64,000 bases of DNA, taken from assembly GCA_965279125.1 (NCBI GenBank), contig CBDIHL010000044.1, forward strand, positions 186,001 to 250,000. The letters are read 5' to 3'. The notes beneath the pieces are model-generated. The model saw nothing but the letters and a program-made list of their open reading frames with translations, did not search any database and was not told the DNA's origin. Source of the stretch: Dinoroseobacter sp965279125 (GTDB taxonomy: Bacteria > Pseudomonadota > Alphaproteobacteria > Rhodobacterales > Rhodobacteraceae). Both the position numbers and the translations under genes were made by a program. Shown here piece after piece: positions 8,496 to 17,469 of this stretch (positions within the stretch are counted from its first letter, which is position 1; each line of letters begins with the position of its first letter).

Positions 8496-9182
8496 ATGGC
8501 GATTACGACAGTTGTATTTGACGCTTACGGCACGCTTTTTGACGTGGCGGGGGCGGCGCGCGCGATGGCCGAGCAGCCGGGTCGCGAGGCGTTTTCCGAG
8601 CATTGGCAGGGCATTGCCGCCGACTGGCGCACTAAGCAGCTCGAGTATTCGTGGCTGCGCGCGGTCGCGGGCACCCATTGCGACTTTTGGGATGTGACCA
8701 AGGACGGCCTTGACTGGGCGCTTGAGGCGCGTGGGATGGGCGAGGATTTGGCGCTGCGCGAGGATTTGCTGGCGCTGTACTGGGAATTGCCGCCCTACCC
8801 GGATGGCCTCAGGGCGTTGGCGCTGTTGAAAGCGACAGGCTTTCAGACGGCAATCCTATCGAACGGCTCGCGCGACATGCTTGATGGCGCGGTGACCAGC
8901 GCCGGACTGGAGATGATGCTGGATGCGGTGCTGAGTGTGGATGAGGTGGGCGTTTTCAAGCCCTCGCCCCGCGTCTACGACATGGTCGGCGCGCGGTTTG
9001 AGGTGACCCCGTCTCAGGTCTTGTTCGTGTCCTCCAACGGCTGGGACGCCGCCTATGCTGCGCATTACGGCTTTGTCACCGCTTGGGTCAATCGTGCGGG
9101 CCTGCCGATGGACCGCCTGCCCGGCACGCCGACCCATGTGCTGAGCGACCTCAGCACGATCCCCGATCTTGCAAAAGGCTAA
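8496..9182 (+). CDS. Haloacid dehalogenase, type II
   Basis: A 228-residue HAD-superfamily hydrolase of the L-2-haloacid dehalogenase type. The nucleophile D9 lies in VFDAYGTLFD, motif II is LSNGSRDML, the lysine motif is FKPSPRVYDM, and the family-specific FVSSNGWDAAYA closes the active site. Such enzymes hydrolyse 2-haloacids to hydroxyacids, although many act as phosphatases. GAGGAG lies upstream of the chosen ATG at 8496; the earlier start of the open frame lies inside the terminator. It opens a run of five closely spaced genes ending at 12477. Confidence 0.88.
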   Translation: MAITTVVFDAYGTLFDVAGAARAMAEQPGREAFSEHWQGIAADWRTKQLEYSWLRAVAGTHCDFWDVTKDGLDWALEARGMGEDLALREDLLALYWELPPYPDGLRALALLKATGFQTAILSNGSRDMLDGAVTSAGLEMMLDAVLSVDEVGVFKPSPRVYDMVGARFEVTPSQVLFVSSNGWDAAYAAHYGFVTAWVNRAGLPMDRLPGTPTHVLSDLSTIPDLAKG

Positions 9183-9185
9183 CCC

Positions 9186-10004
9186 ATGCCCCACATCACC
9201 GCCCCCGACGGCACCCGCCTGTTCTACAAGGACGAGGGGACTGGCCAGCCGATCTTGTGCCTCGCGGGCCTGACGCGCACCACCGAAGATTTCCGCTACG
9301 CTATGCCCGCGCTTGAGGGCTACCGCGTGATCCGCATGGATTATCGCGGGCGGGGCGAAAGCGATTGGGCGGATTACAAGAGCTATACGATACCGCAGGA
9401 GGCGCAGGACGCTTTGCTCCTGCTCGATCATCTGGGCCTGCGCGATGTGGGCGTTCTGGGCACCTCGCGCGGGGGCTTGATCGCGATGGGCTTAGGCCTT
9501 GCCGCCAAGGAGCGGTTGCGCGGTGTTTGCCTCGTCGATATCGGGCCTGAGCTGAACGCATCGGGGCTTGAGGTCATTGCCAACTATATCGGCAAGAACC
9601 CGTCCGCGAAGACCCATGCCGAGCTGGCTGCTGCGATGCCGACGCTGATGACCGGCTTCGCGAACGTCTCCCCCGAGCGCTGGTTGGAAGAGGTGCAAAC
9701 GCTGTATCACGAGACCGACCGCGGCTTGCAGATCACATATGATCCAAAGCTGCGCGACGCGCTGGTCGAGGCGGGCGCGCAGCCGCTACCGGATATGTGG
9801 CCCTTCTTTGATGCGCTTCAGGACCTGCCGCTGGGACTGATCCGGGGCGCAAACTCGGATCTGTTGACGCGCGCGACAACCGCCGAGATGCGCAAACGCC
9901 GCCCTGACATGCTGTTTGCGGACGTGCCGGACCGCGCGCATATCCCTTTCCTCGACGAGCCGGACGCCGTGTTCGTGCTGCAAACATGGGCGGCAATGCT
10001 ATGA
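9186..10004 (+). CDS. Alpha/beta hydrolase
   Basis: A 272-residue alpha/beta-hydrolase-fold protein. The nucleophile S94 sits in GTSRGG, replacing the usual GxSxG surroundings but keeping the elbow; a histidine near residue 256 (RAHIPFLDEP) completes the triad. It starts four bases after the dehalogenase and its last codons overlap the next start (ATGA), so the genes are co-translated. The substrate is unknown; an ester or enol-lactone is typical of this branch. Confidence 0.84.
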   Translation: MPHITAPDGTRLFYKDEGTGQPILCLAGLTRTTEDFRYAMPALEGYRVIRMDYRGRGESDWADYKSYTIPQEAQDALLLLDHLGLRDVGVLGTSRGGLIAMGLGLAAKERLRGVCLVDIGPELNASGLEVIANYIGKNPSAKTHAELAAAMPTLMTGFANVSPERWLEEVQTLYHETDRGLQITYDPKLRDALVEAGAQPLPDMWPFFDALQDLPLGLIRGANSDLLTRATTAEMRKRRPDMLFADVPDRAHIPFLDEPDAVFVLQTWAAML

Positions 10005-10972
10005 ACCTAACGATGATCGAAGCGGCGGCGGAGCGGCTTGCGGGGCATGGGCGGGTCACGCCGCTGTTGTCCTCGCCCTTCATTGACGAGATTGCCGGAC
10101 GGCGGGTTTTGGTGAAGCCCGAATGCCTGCAACATACCGGATCGTTCAAGTATCGCGGTGCTTGGTCGGCGATTTCAGCAATGGACCCGGAGGTGCGCAA
10201 GCGCGGCGTGATCGCGTTTTCCAGCGGCAATCATGCACAGGGCGTGGCCTTGGCGGCGCGCCAGCATGGGGTGGCCTCGGTGATTATCATGCCCGAGGAC
10301 GCGCCCCGGATGAAGATCGAAAACACCCGCGCGCTGGGGGCTGAGGTTGTCCTCTATGACCGGGCGCGGGGCGAAGATCGCGATGCGATTGGCGCGAAGC
10401 TGAGTGCCGAGCGTGGACTGACATTGGTCAAACCTTTCGACAATGAGTTCGTGATTGCGGGCCAAGGCACCACGGGGCTGGAGATTGCCGCGCAAGCCAA
10501 GGCTGAAGGGGTCGAGACCGGCGATGTGCTGGTGTGTTGCGGTGGCGGTGGGCTGACCTCAGGTATCGCGCTTGCACTTGAGGGGCACGCGCCGGGGATG
10601 CGTGCGCGACCTGTGGAGCCTGAGGGCTTCGACGATGTCGCGCGCTCGCTTGCCTCCGGTCAGCGGGAGGTCAATACCGGGCCTGCGGTCGGTCTGTGCG
10701 ACGCGATCATCACGCCCTCGGCTGGGGAGATGACCTTCCCGATCATGACCCGCCTGTGCGGGCCGGGGATTGTCGTCACGGACGCTGAGGCCAAAGCGGC
10801 AATGAGGATCGCGTTTGAGCGGCTGAAACTGGTCGCCGAACCGGGGGGGGCTGTGGCCTTGGCGGCGGCGCTCTTTCATGGCGACAAGATCGAAGGTGGC
10901 GCGGTGATTGCGACCATCTCGGGTGGAAATGTGGATGCGGACTTGTTCGAACGGGTCTTGGCGGAGGGATAA
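10001..10972 (+). CDS. Threonine/serine dehydratase, PLP-dependent
   Basis: A 323-residue fold-type II PLP enzyme. K50 in GSFKYRGA is the Schiff-base lysine, SSGNHAQGVA is the phosphate/substrate loop, and CCGGGGLTSG is the glycine-rich phosphate cup. The enzyme would deaminate L-threonine or L-serine (or racemise serine) to the 2-oxoacid and ammonia. It lacks the C-terminal ACT domain of biosynthetic IlvA, so it fits the short catabolic class. The ATGA overlap at 10001 links it to the hydrolase before it. Confidence 0.88.
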   Translation: MNLTMIEAAAERLAGHGRVTPLLSSPFIDEIAGRRVLVKPECLQHTGSFKYRGAWSAISAMDPEVRKRGVIAFSSGNHAQGVALAARQHGVASVIIMPEDAPRMKIENTRALGAEVVLYDRARGEDRDAIGAKLSAERGLTLVKPFDNEFVIAGQGTTGLEIAAQAKAEGVETGDVLVCCGGGGLTSGIALALEGHAPGMRARPVEPEGFDDVARSLASGQREVNTGPAVGLCDAIITPSAGEMTFPIMTRLCGPGIVVTDAEAKAAMRIAFERLKLVAEPGGAVALAAALFHGDKIEGGAVIATISGGNVDADLFERVLAEG

Positions 10973-10975
10973 TCG

Positions 10976-11764
10976 ATGACCTTGATGGAGCTGAACGGCA
11001 CGCAGCTGAACGTGGTAGAAACGGGCGATCCCAACGGCGCGCCGGTGGTGTTTGCAAACTCGCTCGGGACCTCGCTCGCGTTGTGGGAGCCGATTTTGCC
11101 GCTGTTGCCCGAGGGCTTGCGCATCATCCGCTGGGACAAGCGCGGGCATGGCGCATCGCCTGCGCGCGACGCACCCTACAAGATGGGCACGCTGGTCAGC
11201 GATGCCGAGGCAGTGATGGATGCACTTGACGTGAAGGACGCGTTCTTCGTCGGCCTGTCGATTGGCGGGCTGATCGCGCAAGGGCTGGCGGCAAAGCGCC
11301 TCGATCTGGTGCGCGCGGTGGTCTTGTCGAACACAGGCGCGAAGATCGGCACGCGCGATATGTGGGACGAGCGGATCGCGCTCGCACGCAATGACGGGCT
11401 CGAGCCGATTGCCGATATGTCCATGGGGCGCTGGTTCTCGGCGAAGTTCGCGGCCAGCCCCGAGGTCAAGCATTGGCGCGAGCTCTATCTGACCACCTCG
11501 CTGGAGGGATTCTGCGGCTGTTGCGCGGCGCTTGCCGGGGCAGATTTCCTGACACCCACCAGCGGGTTGCGCTTGCCTGCCTTGGGCATCGCAGGGTCCG
11601 AAGATCAGTCCACCCCTCCAGATGTCGTCCGAGAAATGATGGACTTAATCCCTGGTTCGAAGTTTGCGCTGATCCGGGGCGCGGGGCACTTGCCGCATGT
11701 TGAGGAGCCTGAGAAATACGCAGCGCTGCTGACAGACTTCATGCGCGAGACAGGACATATCTGA
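10976..11764 (+). CDS. Alpha/beta hydrolase, 3-oxoadipate enol-lactonase-like
   Basis: A 262-residue hydrolase resembling PcaD, which opens 3-oxoadipate enol-lactone in the beta-ketoadipate pathway. The nucleophile S95 lies in GLSIGG, an acidic residue in GSEDQSTP, and the histidine in GAGHLPHVEEPE. No other pca gene lies nearby, so a true protocatechuate role is uncertain, and a paralogue with another lactone or ester substrate is equally likely. It begins three bases after the dehydratase and overlaps the following gene by one base (TGATG). Confidence 0.83.
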   Translation: MTLMELNGTQLNVVETGDPNGAPVVFANSLGTSLALWEPILPLLPEGLRIIRWDKRGHGASPARDAPYKMGTLVSDAEAVMDALDVKDAFFVGLSIGGLIAQGLAAKRLDLVRAVVLSNTGAKIGTRDMWDERIALARNDGLEPIADMSMGRWFSAKFAASPEVKHWRELYLTTSLEGFCGCCAALAGADFLTPTSGLRLPALGIAGSEDQSTPPDVVREMMDLIPGSKFALIRGAGHLPHVEEPEKYAALLTDFMRETGHI

Positions 11765-12477
11765 TGGCACGGTTCTTGTTGGTGCATGGCTCGTGCCACG
11801 GCGCGTGGTGCTGGCGTGACGTGATCCCGGCGCTTGAGGCGTTGGGCCATGAAGCGCGCGCGATTGATTTGCCGTCCCATGGGGGGGATCAGACGCCGAT
11901 TGCTAAGGTGACCTTGCCGCTTTATGGGCGGACGATTCTCGATGCGTTGGACGAACCGGCAATCCTCGTCGGGCATTCGATGGGCGGCTACCCGATCACG
12001 CAAGCCGCAGCGATGGACGATGCGAAAGTGCAACGCCTCGTCTACCTCACGGCCTATATGCCGATGGAAGGCCTCGGTCTGGGCGACATGCGCAAGATGG
12101 CCGACGAGCAACCTTTGGTCGAAGCGATCCGGCCCAGCGCGGATCGGCTGAGCTTCACCTTCGATCCGGCGCAGGTGGAGCGGTTGTTCTACCATGACTG
12201 CCCCCCCGGCACTTATGACTATGCCATGACCCACCTGACCCCGCAGGCCGTCAAGCCGCAGGTCACCCCGGTCGAGGATTTGGCGCGCGCCGAGGCCCTG
12301 CCCCGCGACTACATCCATTGCACCGAGGATCGTGCGATCCCGCCTGCGTTCCAGCGTGAGATTTCCGCGCGGTTGCCCGATGCCCGGCGGCATGATTTGC
12401 CCGCCTCGCACTCGCCGTTCTTTGCGATGCCCGAGCAGTTGGCGCAGCTTTTGTCGGAGATTGCCGCGACACCGTAA
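11764..12477 (+). CDS. Alpha/beta hydrolase, methylesterase/hydroxynitrile lyase-like
   Basis: A 237-residue hydrolase of the branch that includes plant methylesterases and hydroxynitrile lyases. The signature VHGSCHGAWCW at the start and VGHSMGGYP (nucleophile S72) are typical, and the C-terminal histidine sits in ASHSPFFAMPEQL. It overlaps the preceding gene by one base, making it the fifth and last gene of the tight cluster starting at 8496. The physiological ester is unknown. Confidence 0.84.
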   Translation: MARFLLVHGSCHGAWCWRDVIPALEALGHEARAIDLPSHGGDQTPIAKVTLPLYGRTILDALDEPAILVGHSMGGYPITQAAAMDDAKVQRLVYLTAYMPMEGLGLGDMRKMADEQPLVEAIRPSADRLSFTFDPAQVERLFYHDCPPGTYDYAMTHLTPQAVKPQVTPVEDLARAEALPRDYIHCTEDRAIPPAFQREISARLPDARRHDLPASHSPFFAMPEQLAQLLSEIAATP

Positions 12478-12478
12478 G

Positions 12479-12519
12479 TGTCAATTCAAGTTGACACCGC
12501 GCACGCCAGACCAGATAGA
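12479..12519 (+). promoter_or_regulatory. Palindromic operator overlapping a promoter for the MFS gene
   Basis: TGTCAA-N6-TTGACA (12479-12496) is a perfect 6-base inverted repeat. Its right arm is itself a consensus -35 box (TTGACA, 12491-12496), followed after 17 bases by GATAGA (12514-12519) as a possible -10. A repressor bound here would block the promoter. No regulator gene is adjacent. Confidence 0.5.
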
Positions 12520-12558
12520 GGACATGCGCCAAGGCCCCGGCGCTTTGGACCTTGCCTC

Positions 12559-13788
12559 ATGTCAAACCGCCTGCCTTTCGTCTTCATCCTCGTCACCCTG
12601 ACGCTGGACGCGATGGGCATTGGCCTGATCTTGCCCGTGATGCCCGACCTGATCCGCGAGGTGAACGGCGGCGCGCTGGGACAGGCGGCGGTGTGGGGCA
12701 GCATCCTGATGACCTCCTTCGCGCTGATGCAATTCTTGTGCGGGCCGACCGTGGGCAGTTTGTCAGATCGTTACGGACGGCGGCCCGTTTTGCTGGTCTC
12801 TCTTGCGGTGATGGCGGCGGATTATGTGGTGATGGCGCTCGCCGGATCGATCTGGCTGCTGCTGATCGCACGCATCATCGGCGGGATCGCAGCGGCCACA
12901 CAATCGACGGCGCTGGCCTTTATCGCGGATGTCTCCAAGCCCGAGGAGAAGTCGAAAAACTTCGGCCTTGTCGGCGCAGCTTTCGGGATCGGCTTCGTCG
13001 TCGGTCCGGTGATTGGTGGCCTGCTGGGCGAGTTCGGTACGCGCGCCCCGTTCTGGGCCGCCGCCGTGCTGGCGACCTGTAACTTCCTCTTGGGCTGGTT
13101 CGTGATGCCCGAGACCGTGACCGACCGCATCCGCCGCAAATTCGAGTGGCGGCGCGCCAACCCGTTTGGCGCACTCAAGGCGCTGAACAAGCTGCCCGGT
13201 GTGACGCGCTACATCTTCCTCTTTTTCCTCTACGAGCTTGCCTTCATCGTCTATCCGGCCACCTGGGCCTATTTCACGCAAGAGCGTTTCGGCTGGGGCC
13301 CCGGTATGGTTGGCGTGTCGCTGGCCTTGTTCGGGATCTCGATGGCCATCGTGCAAGGCGGGCTGATCCGCATCATCCTGCCCCGCTACGGCGAGCGCGC
13401 GACGGTGCTTTATGGCTTTTGCTTCAACGCCGTGGCTTTCGTGTTCCTAGCGTTTGTCACCTCGCCAACCCTTGCGTTAATCTTAACGCCGATGACCGCG
13501 CTTGGGGCTGTGGTCACGCCCGCGTTGCAAGGGATCATGTCCCAGAAGGCCGGCGACAACCAACAAGGCGAGTTGCAAGGCGTGATCTCGTCCGCGCGCT
13601 CGGTCGCCTATATGATCGGGCCGCTGATCATGGCGCAGATCTTCGCGGCCTTCACGCTTTGGCCCGCGCTGCCTTACATGCCCGGCGCGCCGTTTGTCTT
13701 GTCGATGCTCATCATGAGCGTGTGCCTCGCGGTCTTCCTGACGCGCCAGCGCAACAAGCCGCTGACAGAGGCATCGGATTCGGTCTAG
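12559..13788 (+). CDS. MFS exporter, TetA-like
   Basis: A 409-residue major facilitator protein with 12 predicted membrane segments. The loop 2-3 motif appears as GSLSDRYGRRPVLL near residue 65, and GFVVGPVIGGLLG is the motif C seen in antiporters such as tetracycline exporters. It would export a small hydrophobic compound with proton antiport across the inner membrane. I start at the ATG at 12559, since the N-terminus NRLPFVFILVTLTLDAMGIG then matches TetA-type proteins; the longer GTG-started frame crosses the operator. Similarity to TetA alone does not show drug resistance. Confidence 0.87.
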   Translation: MSNRLPFVFILVTLTLDAMGIGLILPVMPDLIREVNGGALGQAAVWGSILMTSFALMQFLCGPTVGSLSDRYGRRPVLLVSLAVMAADYVVMALAGSIWLLLIARIIGGIAAATQSTALAFIADVSKPEEKSKNFGLVGAAFGIGFVVGPVIGGLLGEFGTRAPFWAAAVLATCNFLLGWFVMPETVTDRIRRKFEWRRANPFGALKALNKLPGVTRYIFLFFLYELAFIVYPATWAYFTQERFGWGPGMVGVSLALFGISMAIVQGGLIRIILPRYGERATVLYGFCFNAVAFVFLAFVTSPTLALILTPMTALGAVVTPALQGIMSQKAGDNQQGELQGVISSARSVAYMIGPLIMAQIFAAFTLWPALPYMPGAPFVLSMLIMSVCLAVFLTRQRNKPLTEASDSV

Positions 13789-13818
13789 GTTATGGTCTGA
13801 CCCAGCCGGAGAGAGACC

Positions 13819-14982
13819 ATGCCTGCCCTAAATGCCATTGCCGATTTCGCCGACGAGATGACCGCGTGGCGCCGCCATCTGCACCAACATCCCGAGCTGG
13901 ATTTCGAGTGCCACAAGACCGCAGCCTTCGTGGTTGAGCGTCTGCGCGAGATGGGCATCACCGACATTCACGAGGGCATCGCCACCAGCGGGGTTGTGGC
14001 GATCATCGAGGGCCAGGGCACCGGCCCCACCATCGGTCTGCGCGCCGATATGGACGCGCTGCCAATGCAGGACGAGACCGGGACCGACCATGCCTCGACC
14101 GTGCCGGGGGTTGCCCATACCTGCGGTCATGACGGGCACACGACGATGCTGCTGGGGGCCGCGCGCTACCTTGCCGAGACCCGCAATTTCAAAGGCCGCG
14201 TTGCGCTGATCTTCCAGCCCGCCGAAGAGGGCGGCGGCGGGGGTCGTGTGATGGTCGAAGAAGGGATCATGGAAAAGTTCGACATTTCCGAGGTCTACGC
14301 CATGCACAACTCCCCCGATCTGGAAGCTGGCCGGATCGAGACACGGCCCGGCCCGATGATGGCAGGTGTGGCCGAGTTCCACATCAAGGTCACCGGCAAA
14401 GGCGGCCACGCAGCATGGCCACACACATGCGTCGATCCGATCGCGGCGGGCTTGCAGATCGGCCAAGCGATCAATTCGATCGTGTCACGCAATGTCGATC
14501 CAGTGGAAAAGGTCGTCGTCTCGCTGACCATGATCGACGCAGGCACCGCCACGAATATCATCCCAGAAAGCATCACTCTGCACGGCACCGTGCGCACCTT
14601 TTCGCTGGACATGCAGGACCTTGCCGCAAACCGCATGGCTGAGATTTGCACAGGCGTCGGTGTCGCGATGGGGGTCGAGGTCGATCTGGATTTCAAGCGC
14701 GACTACCCGCCGACCATCAATGATGCCGAGAAAACCGCCTTCGCTGTCAGCGTCGCCGAAGAACTTGTCGGCAAGGACATGACCTCCGCCGACACCCGCC
14801 TTGCGATGGGGGCGGAGGATTTCTCGTATATGCTGAACGCGCGTCCGGGCTGTTATCTGAACATTGGCCAAGGGATCGGGCCGTTCTGCCACCACCCTAA
14901 GTTCGACTTCAATGACGAGGTCGCCCCGTTGGGCGCGTCATTGTTCGCGCGGATCGTCGAGCGGGCGCTGCCTCTAGACTAG
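13819..14982 (+). CDS. M20 family amidohydrolase (hippurate hydrolase-like)
   Basis: A 387-residue metallopeptidase of the HipO/AbgB type that removes an acyl group from N-acyl amino acids. Metal ligands are visible in HTCGHDGHTTMLLG near residue 97, in QPAEEGGGGG near residue 134, and in the C-terminal GAEDFSYML with its following CHHPKFDFND. A GGAGAG Shine-Dalgarno precedes the ATG. It follows the MFS gene after 30 bases and could be co-transcribed. Its last nine bases overlap the end of the convergent hydratase gene. Confidence 0.9.
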   Translation: MPALNAIADFADEMTAWRRHLHQHPELDFECHKTAAFVVERLREMGITDIHEGIATSGVVAIIEGQGTGPTIGLRADMDALPMQDETGTDHASTVPGVAHTCGHDGHTTMLLGAARYLAETRNFKGRVALIFQPAEEGGGGGRVMVEEGIMEKFDISEVYAMHNSPDLEAGRIETRPGPMMAGVAEFHIKVTGKGGHAAWPHTCVDPIAAGLQIGQAINSIVSRNVDPVEKVVVSLTMIDAGTATNIIPESITLHGTVRTFSLDMQDLAANRMAEICTGVGVAMGVEVDLDFKRDYPPTINDAEKTAFAVSVAEELVGKDMTSADTRLAMGAEDFSYMLNARPGCYLNIGQGIGPFCHHPKFDFNDEVAPLGASLFARIVERALPLD

Positions 14983-15738
14983 CGTTGCCGAGACCTCGGC
15001 CAGCCCTCCGAAATCGGCGTGCAGGGTTTGGCCGGGGGCGATCGGCAACACACCGGTGCAGGTGCCGGTCATGACGATATCGCCAGCCTGAAGCGGTCGC
15101 GCCATCAACGCGCATTGTCCCGCCAGCCACGTCACCGCGTCAAAAATGTGTTCCCATCCGGTATCGGCACCGCGACCGTAAACCGAGGCCCCGTCAATCG
15201 TCTGGGTCACGGTGACCTGGTCGAGCCTATCCCAATGATCTGGCGGGATCTCAGCGCCCAGAACCGTCCCACCATTGATGCCAAAATCAGCAGGCACCAA
15301 ATGACCGGCCCCCGCAAGGCCGTCGGCAAGACGACAGCCGACCAGCTCTAGACTTGCATGAACGGACGCGACGGCGGCTAGAATTTCGGTCCGCGCATAG
15401 GGGCGAGCGCGGGGCGGTAGATCTTTTGAAAGACGAATTGTGAACTCGGATTCGAGAAAATTTCCGTGCATCGAATTCAGGGCAACTGTCGCACCCGACG
15501 CATAGACCACATCCTCGCAAACAGGGCCAAAAATAGAGCCATCAAGCCCCAAAACCTTCTGGGCAGCTACGCTTGTCGCCCCAATTTTCCATCCTGCAAT
15601 CCCCTCGCCTGACAAGGCCAATTGCGCGCGTTGCACCTCGTAGGAATTGGCAAGATCCGTGACATGGGCAAGCGCTTCGGCAGGCACAAGCCCGCCCATT
15701 TTGCGTGCATTCAGAAGGGCATAAGCGGCTTTTGACAT
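14974..15738 (-). CDS. 2-keto-4-pentenoate hydratase/fumarylacetoacetase-fold protein
   Basis: A 254-residue protein of the hydratase/decarboxylase branch of the FAH superfamily (MhpD/DmpH/DmpE-like). It has GWKIGATS near residue 48, the metal-binding ESEFTIRL block in mid-protein, and GINGGTVLG and GTCTGVLPIAPGQ in the C-terminal half. The branch hydrates or decarboxylates 2-oxo-dienoates in meta-cleavage pathways; no other meta-cleavage gene is present, so the substrate remains open. The ATG at 15738 gives the family length; the frame upstream is cysteine- and arginine-rich non-coding-like sequence. Confidence 0.85.
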   Translation of the reverse strand: MSKAAYALLNARKMGGLVPAEALAHVTDLANSYEVQRAQLALSGEGIAGWKIGATSVAAQKVLGLDGSIFGPVCEDVVYASGATVALNSMHGNFLESEFTIRLSKDLPPRARPYARTEILAAVASVHASLELVGCRLADGLAGAGHLVPADFGINGGTVLGAEIPPDHWDRLDQVTVTQTIDGASVYGRGADTGWEHIFDAVTWLAGQCALMARPLQAGDIVMTGTCTGVLPIAPGQTLHADFGGLAEVSATLV

Positions 15739-15854
15739 GGGGTTCTCTCTGATCAAGCGACGAATGCAGACTAGGGCGCAAACACGCGTGACGCAACGAC
15801 AGGCGATTTGCGGCGGCCCTCGTCGCTTTTGCCCTAGCCGCACACGCGCCCTTT

Positions 15855-15867
15855 TTGCAGTGTGCAA
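15855..15867. promoter_or_regulatory. Inverted repeat before the alcohol dehydrogenase gene
   Basis: TTGCA-GTG-TGCAA is a perfect 5-base inverted repeat ending 20 bases before the start codon at 15888, in the divergent region between the hydratase and the dehydrogenase. It is a possible operator; the short arms mean chance is not excluded. Confidence 0.3.
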
Positions 15868-15887
15868 TAAACGTGACGGAGGCCCAC

Positions 15888-16970
15888 ATGTCCCACATTG
15901 AAGTCCGCGCCGCGGTTTGCACCGAGTTTGGCGCACCGCTAGAGATCGAAACGCTGCATTTGGCCGCCCCGGTGTTTGGCGAAGTTCAGGTGAAACTTGC
16001 AGCTTGCGCGATTTGCCATTCCGACATCACCTTCGCCGATGGTGGCTGGGGCGGGGACTTGCCAGCCGTCTACGGGCACGAGGCAGCAGGTCATATCACA
16101 GCCATCGGCGACGGCGTACGCGGCTACGCGGTTGGTGATCCGGTCATGGTCTCGCTGATCCGCGCCTGCGGGACGTGCCCGTCCTGCGCGACGGGGCGTC
16201 CGGTTTTGTGCACAACCCCGCGCGAGGGAAGCCCGCTATCGCGACCCGATGGCACGCCTGTTGCCGCCGCGATGAACTGCGGCGCATTCGCCGATCACGT
16301 AACGGTTGACGCCAGCCAAATGGTGAAACTGCCCGCCGACATGCCGCTGGATGTCGCCAGCCTGATGTCCTGCGGCGTCATCACTGGCGTTGGTGCGGCG
16401 GTCTACACCGCCAAGGTCCGCGCGGGCGAAACGGTCGTGGTCATCGGCGCGGGCGGCGTGGGACTGAACGCGATACAAGGCGCGCGCATCGCCGGGGCCG
16501 CGCGGATCGTGGCGGTCGATATGCAACCCTCCAAGCTCGACGACGCGCTGGAGTTTGGCGCAACCGACGGAATTCTCGCCAGTGACGAGGGCCCTTGGAA
16601 GGCCTTCCGCAGGATTGCGCCCAATGGCGCCGACGTCGTGCTCGTCGCGGTCGGAGCGATCCCTGCCTACGATAGCGCCGCGAAATACCTCGGTTTCGGC
16701 GGTCGACTCGTCGCGGTTGGCATGCCGCATTCCGGGCAAACCTCGGCTTATGGCCCTGATGTAGTCGCCTATATGGGCACGCAGATCACCGGCTCGAAGA
16801 TGGGCGATGTGGTCATCAGCCGTGACATTCCGTGGATGGTGGACATGTACCGTCAGGGGCGCTTGCAGCTCGACAGCCTGATCTCGGGTCGCTGGAAGCT
16901 CAACCAGATCAATGATGCGATCGCCGACACCAAGGGTGGCAAGGCGCGGCGCAACGTGATCATGTTCTAG
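15888..16970 (+). CDS. Zinc-dependent alcohol dehydrogenase
   Basis: A 360-residue medium-chain dehydrogenase. Catalytic zinc ligands are C43 (CAICHSD) and the GHE pair near residue 64; the structural zinc cysteines are C94, C97, C100 and C108 in CGTCPSCATGRPVLC. The NAD-binding motif is GAGGVGLNAIQGA near residue 188. It would oxidise an alcohol to an aldehyde (or the reverse) in the cytoplasm. GGAGG lies seven bases before the ATG at 15888. It converges on a GNAT gene with a 4-base stop overlap (CTAG). Confidence 0.9.
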   Translation: MSHIEVRAAVCTEFGAPLEIETLHLAAPVFGEVQVKLAACAICHSDITFADGGWGGDLPAVYGHEAAGHITAIGDGVRGYAVGDPVMVSLIRACGTCPSCATGRPVLCTTPREGSPLSRPDGTPVAAAMNCGAFADHVTVDASQMVKLPADMPLDVASLMSCGVITGVGAAVYTAKVRAGETVVVIGAGGVGLNAIQGARIAGAARIVAVDMQPSKLDDALEFGATDGILASDEGPWKAFRRIAPNGADVVLVAVGAIPAYDSAAKYLGFGGRLVAVGMPHSGQTSAYGPDVVAYMGTQITGSKMGDVVISRDIPWMVDMYRQGRLQLDSLISGRWKLNQINDAIADTKGGKARRNVIMF

Positions 16971-17398
16971 GCCTCTAGATCCCAATTATAGAGGACAACT
17001 CCTTGTGTCTCCGACGCCCCGAGCGCGCGATAGAAACATCTCGCCGCGATATTTTCTTCCTCCGTTGCCAGCCAAACGCTTGTGCAGCCGTTGATCTGCG
17101 CCAGCTCGGTTAAGGCTTTCACGAGGCGCGTCGCGATGCCTTTGCGCTGGTGCGCCGCTACGGTTCCAATCTCGGACAGAAAAAGTGTCGGAGCCTTGTC
17201 AGGATGCAACTGCATGGCCCCGCTGGCAAAGCCAACGACCTCGCCTTCGTAAATCGCGAGCATCATCAGATGAGCTGGATCACCAACGAGCCGGGCGGCT
17301 TGACCCGGAAGAACCGCATCATCGAACACATCTGGACCCACAGCCCCCAGCAAATCCACAGTGCTTGCGTCCAGTTTGACGATTTTGACCTCTGCCAT
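16967..17398 (-). CDS. GNAT family N-acetyltransferase
   Basis: A 143-residue acetyl-CoA-dependent acetyltransferase. The acetyl-CoA pyrophosphate loop is HQRKGIATRLV, preceded by the beta-4 segment LFLSEIGTVAA and followed by the typical NIAARCFYRALGA motif. This matches aminoglycoside/amine acetyltransferase-like GNAT proteins, but the acceptor cannot be read. GGAGAAG precedes the ATG at 17398. The stop overlaps that of the alcohol dehydrogenase by four bases. Confidence 0.87.
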   Translation of the reverse strand: MAEVKIVKLDASTVDLLGAVGPDVFDDAVLPGQAARLVGDPAHLMMLAIYEGEVVGFASGAMQLHPDKAPTLFLSEIGTVAAHQRKGIATRLVKALTELAQINGCTSVWLATEEENIAARCFYRALGASETQGVVLYNWDLEA

Positions 17399-17469
17399 GG
17401 CGTGCTTCTCCTTGCGCCGACCCAATCTAGCGCCCCAAACTGAGGGCGAACAAGACCGGAGCTGCCACC

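Noticed and set aside
12559..13788. Acquired tetracycline resistance
   Set aside because: The exporter is TetA-like only in general motifs, has native composition, and no mobile element or tetR is nearby.
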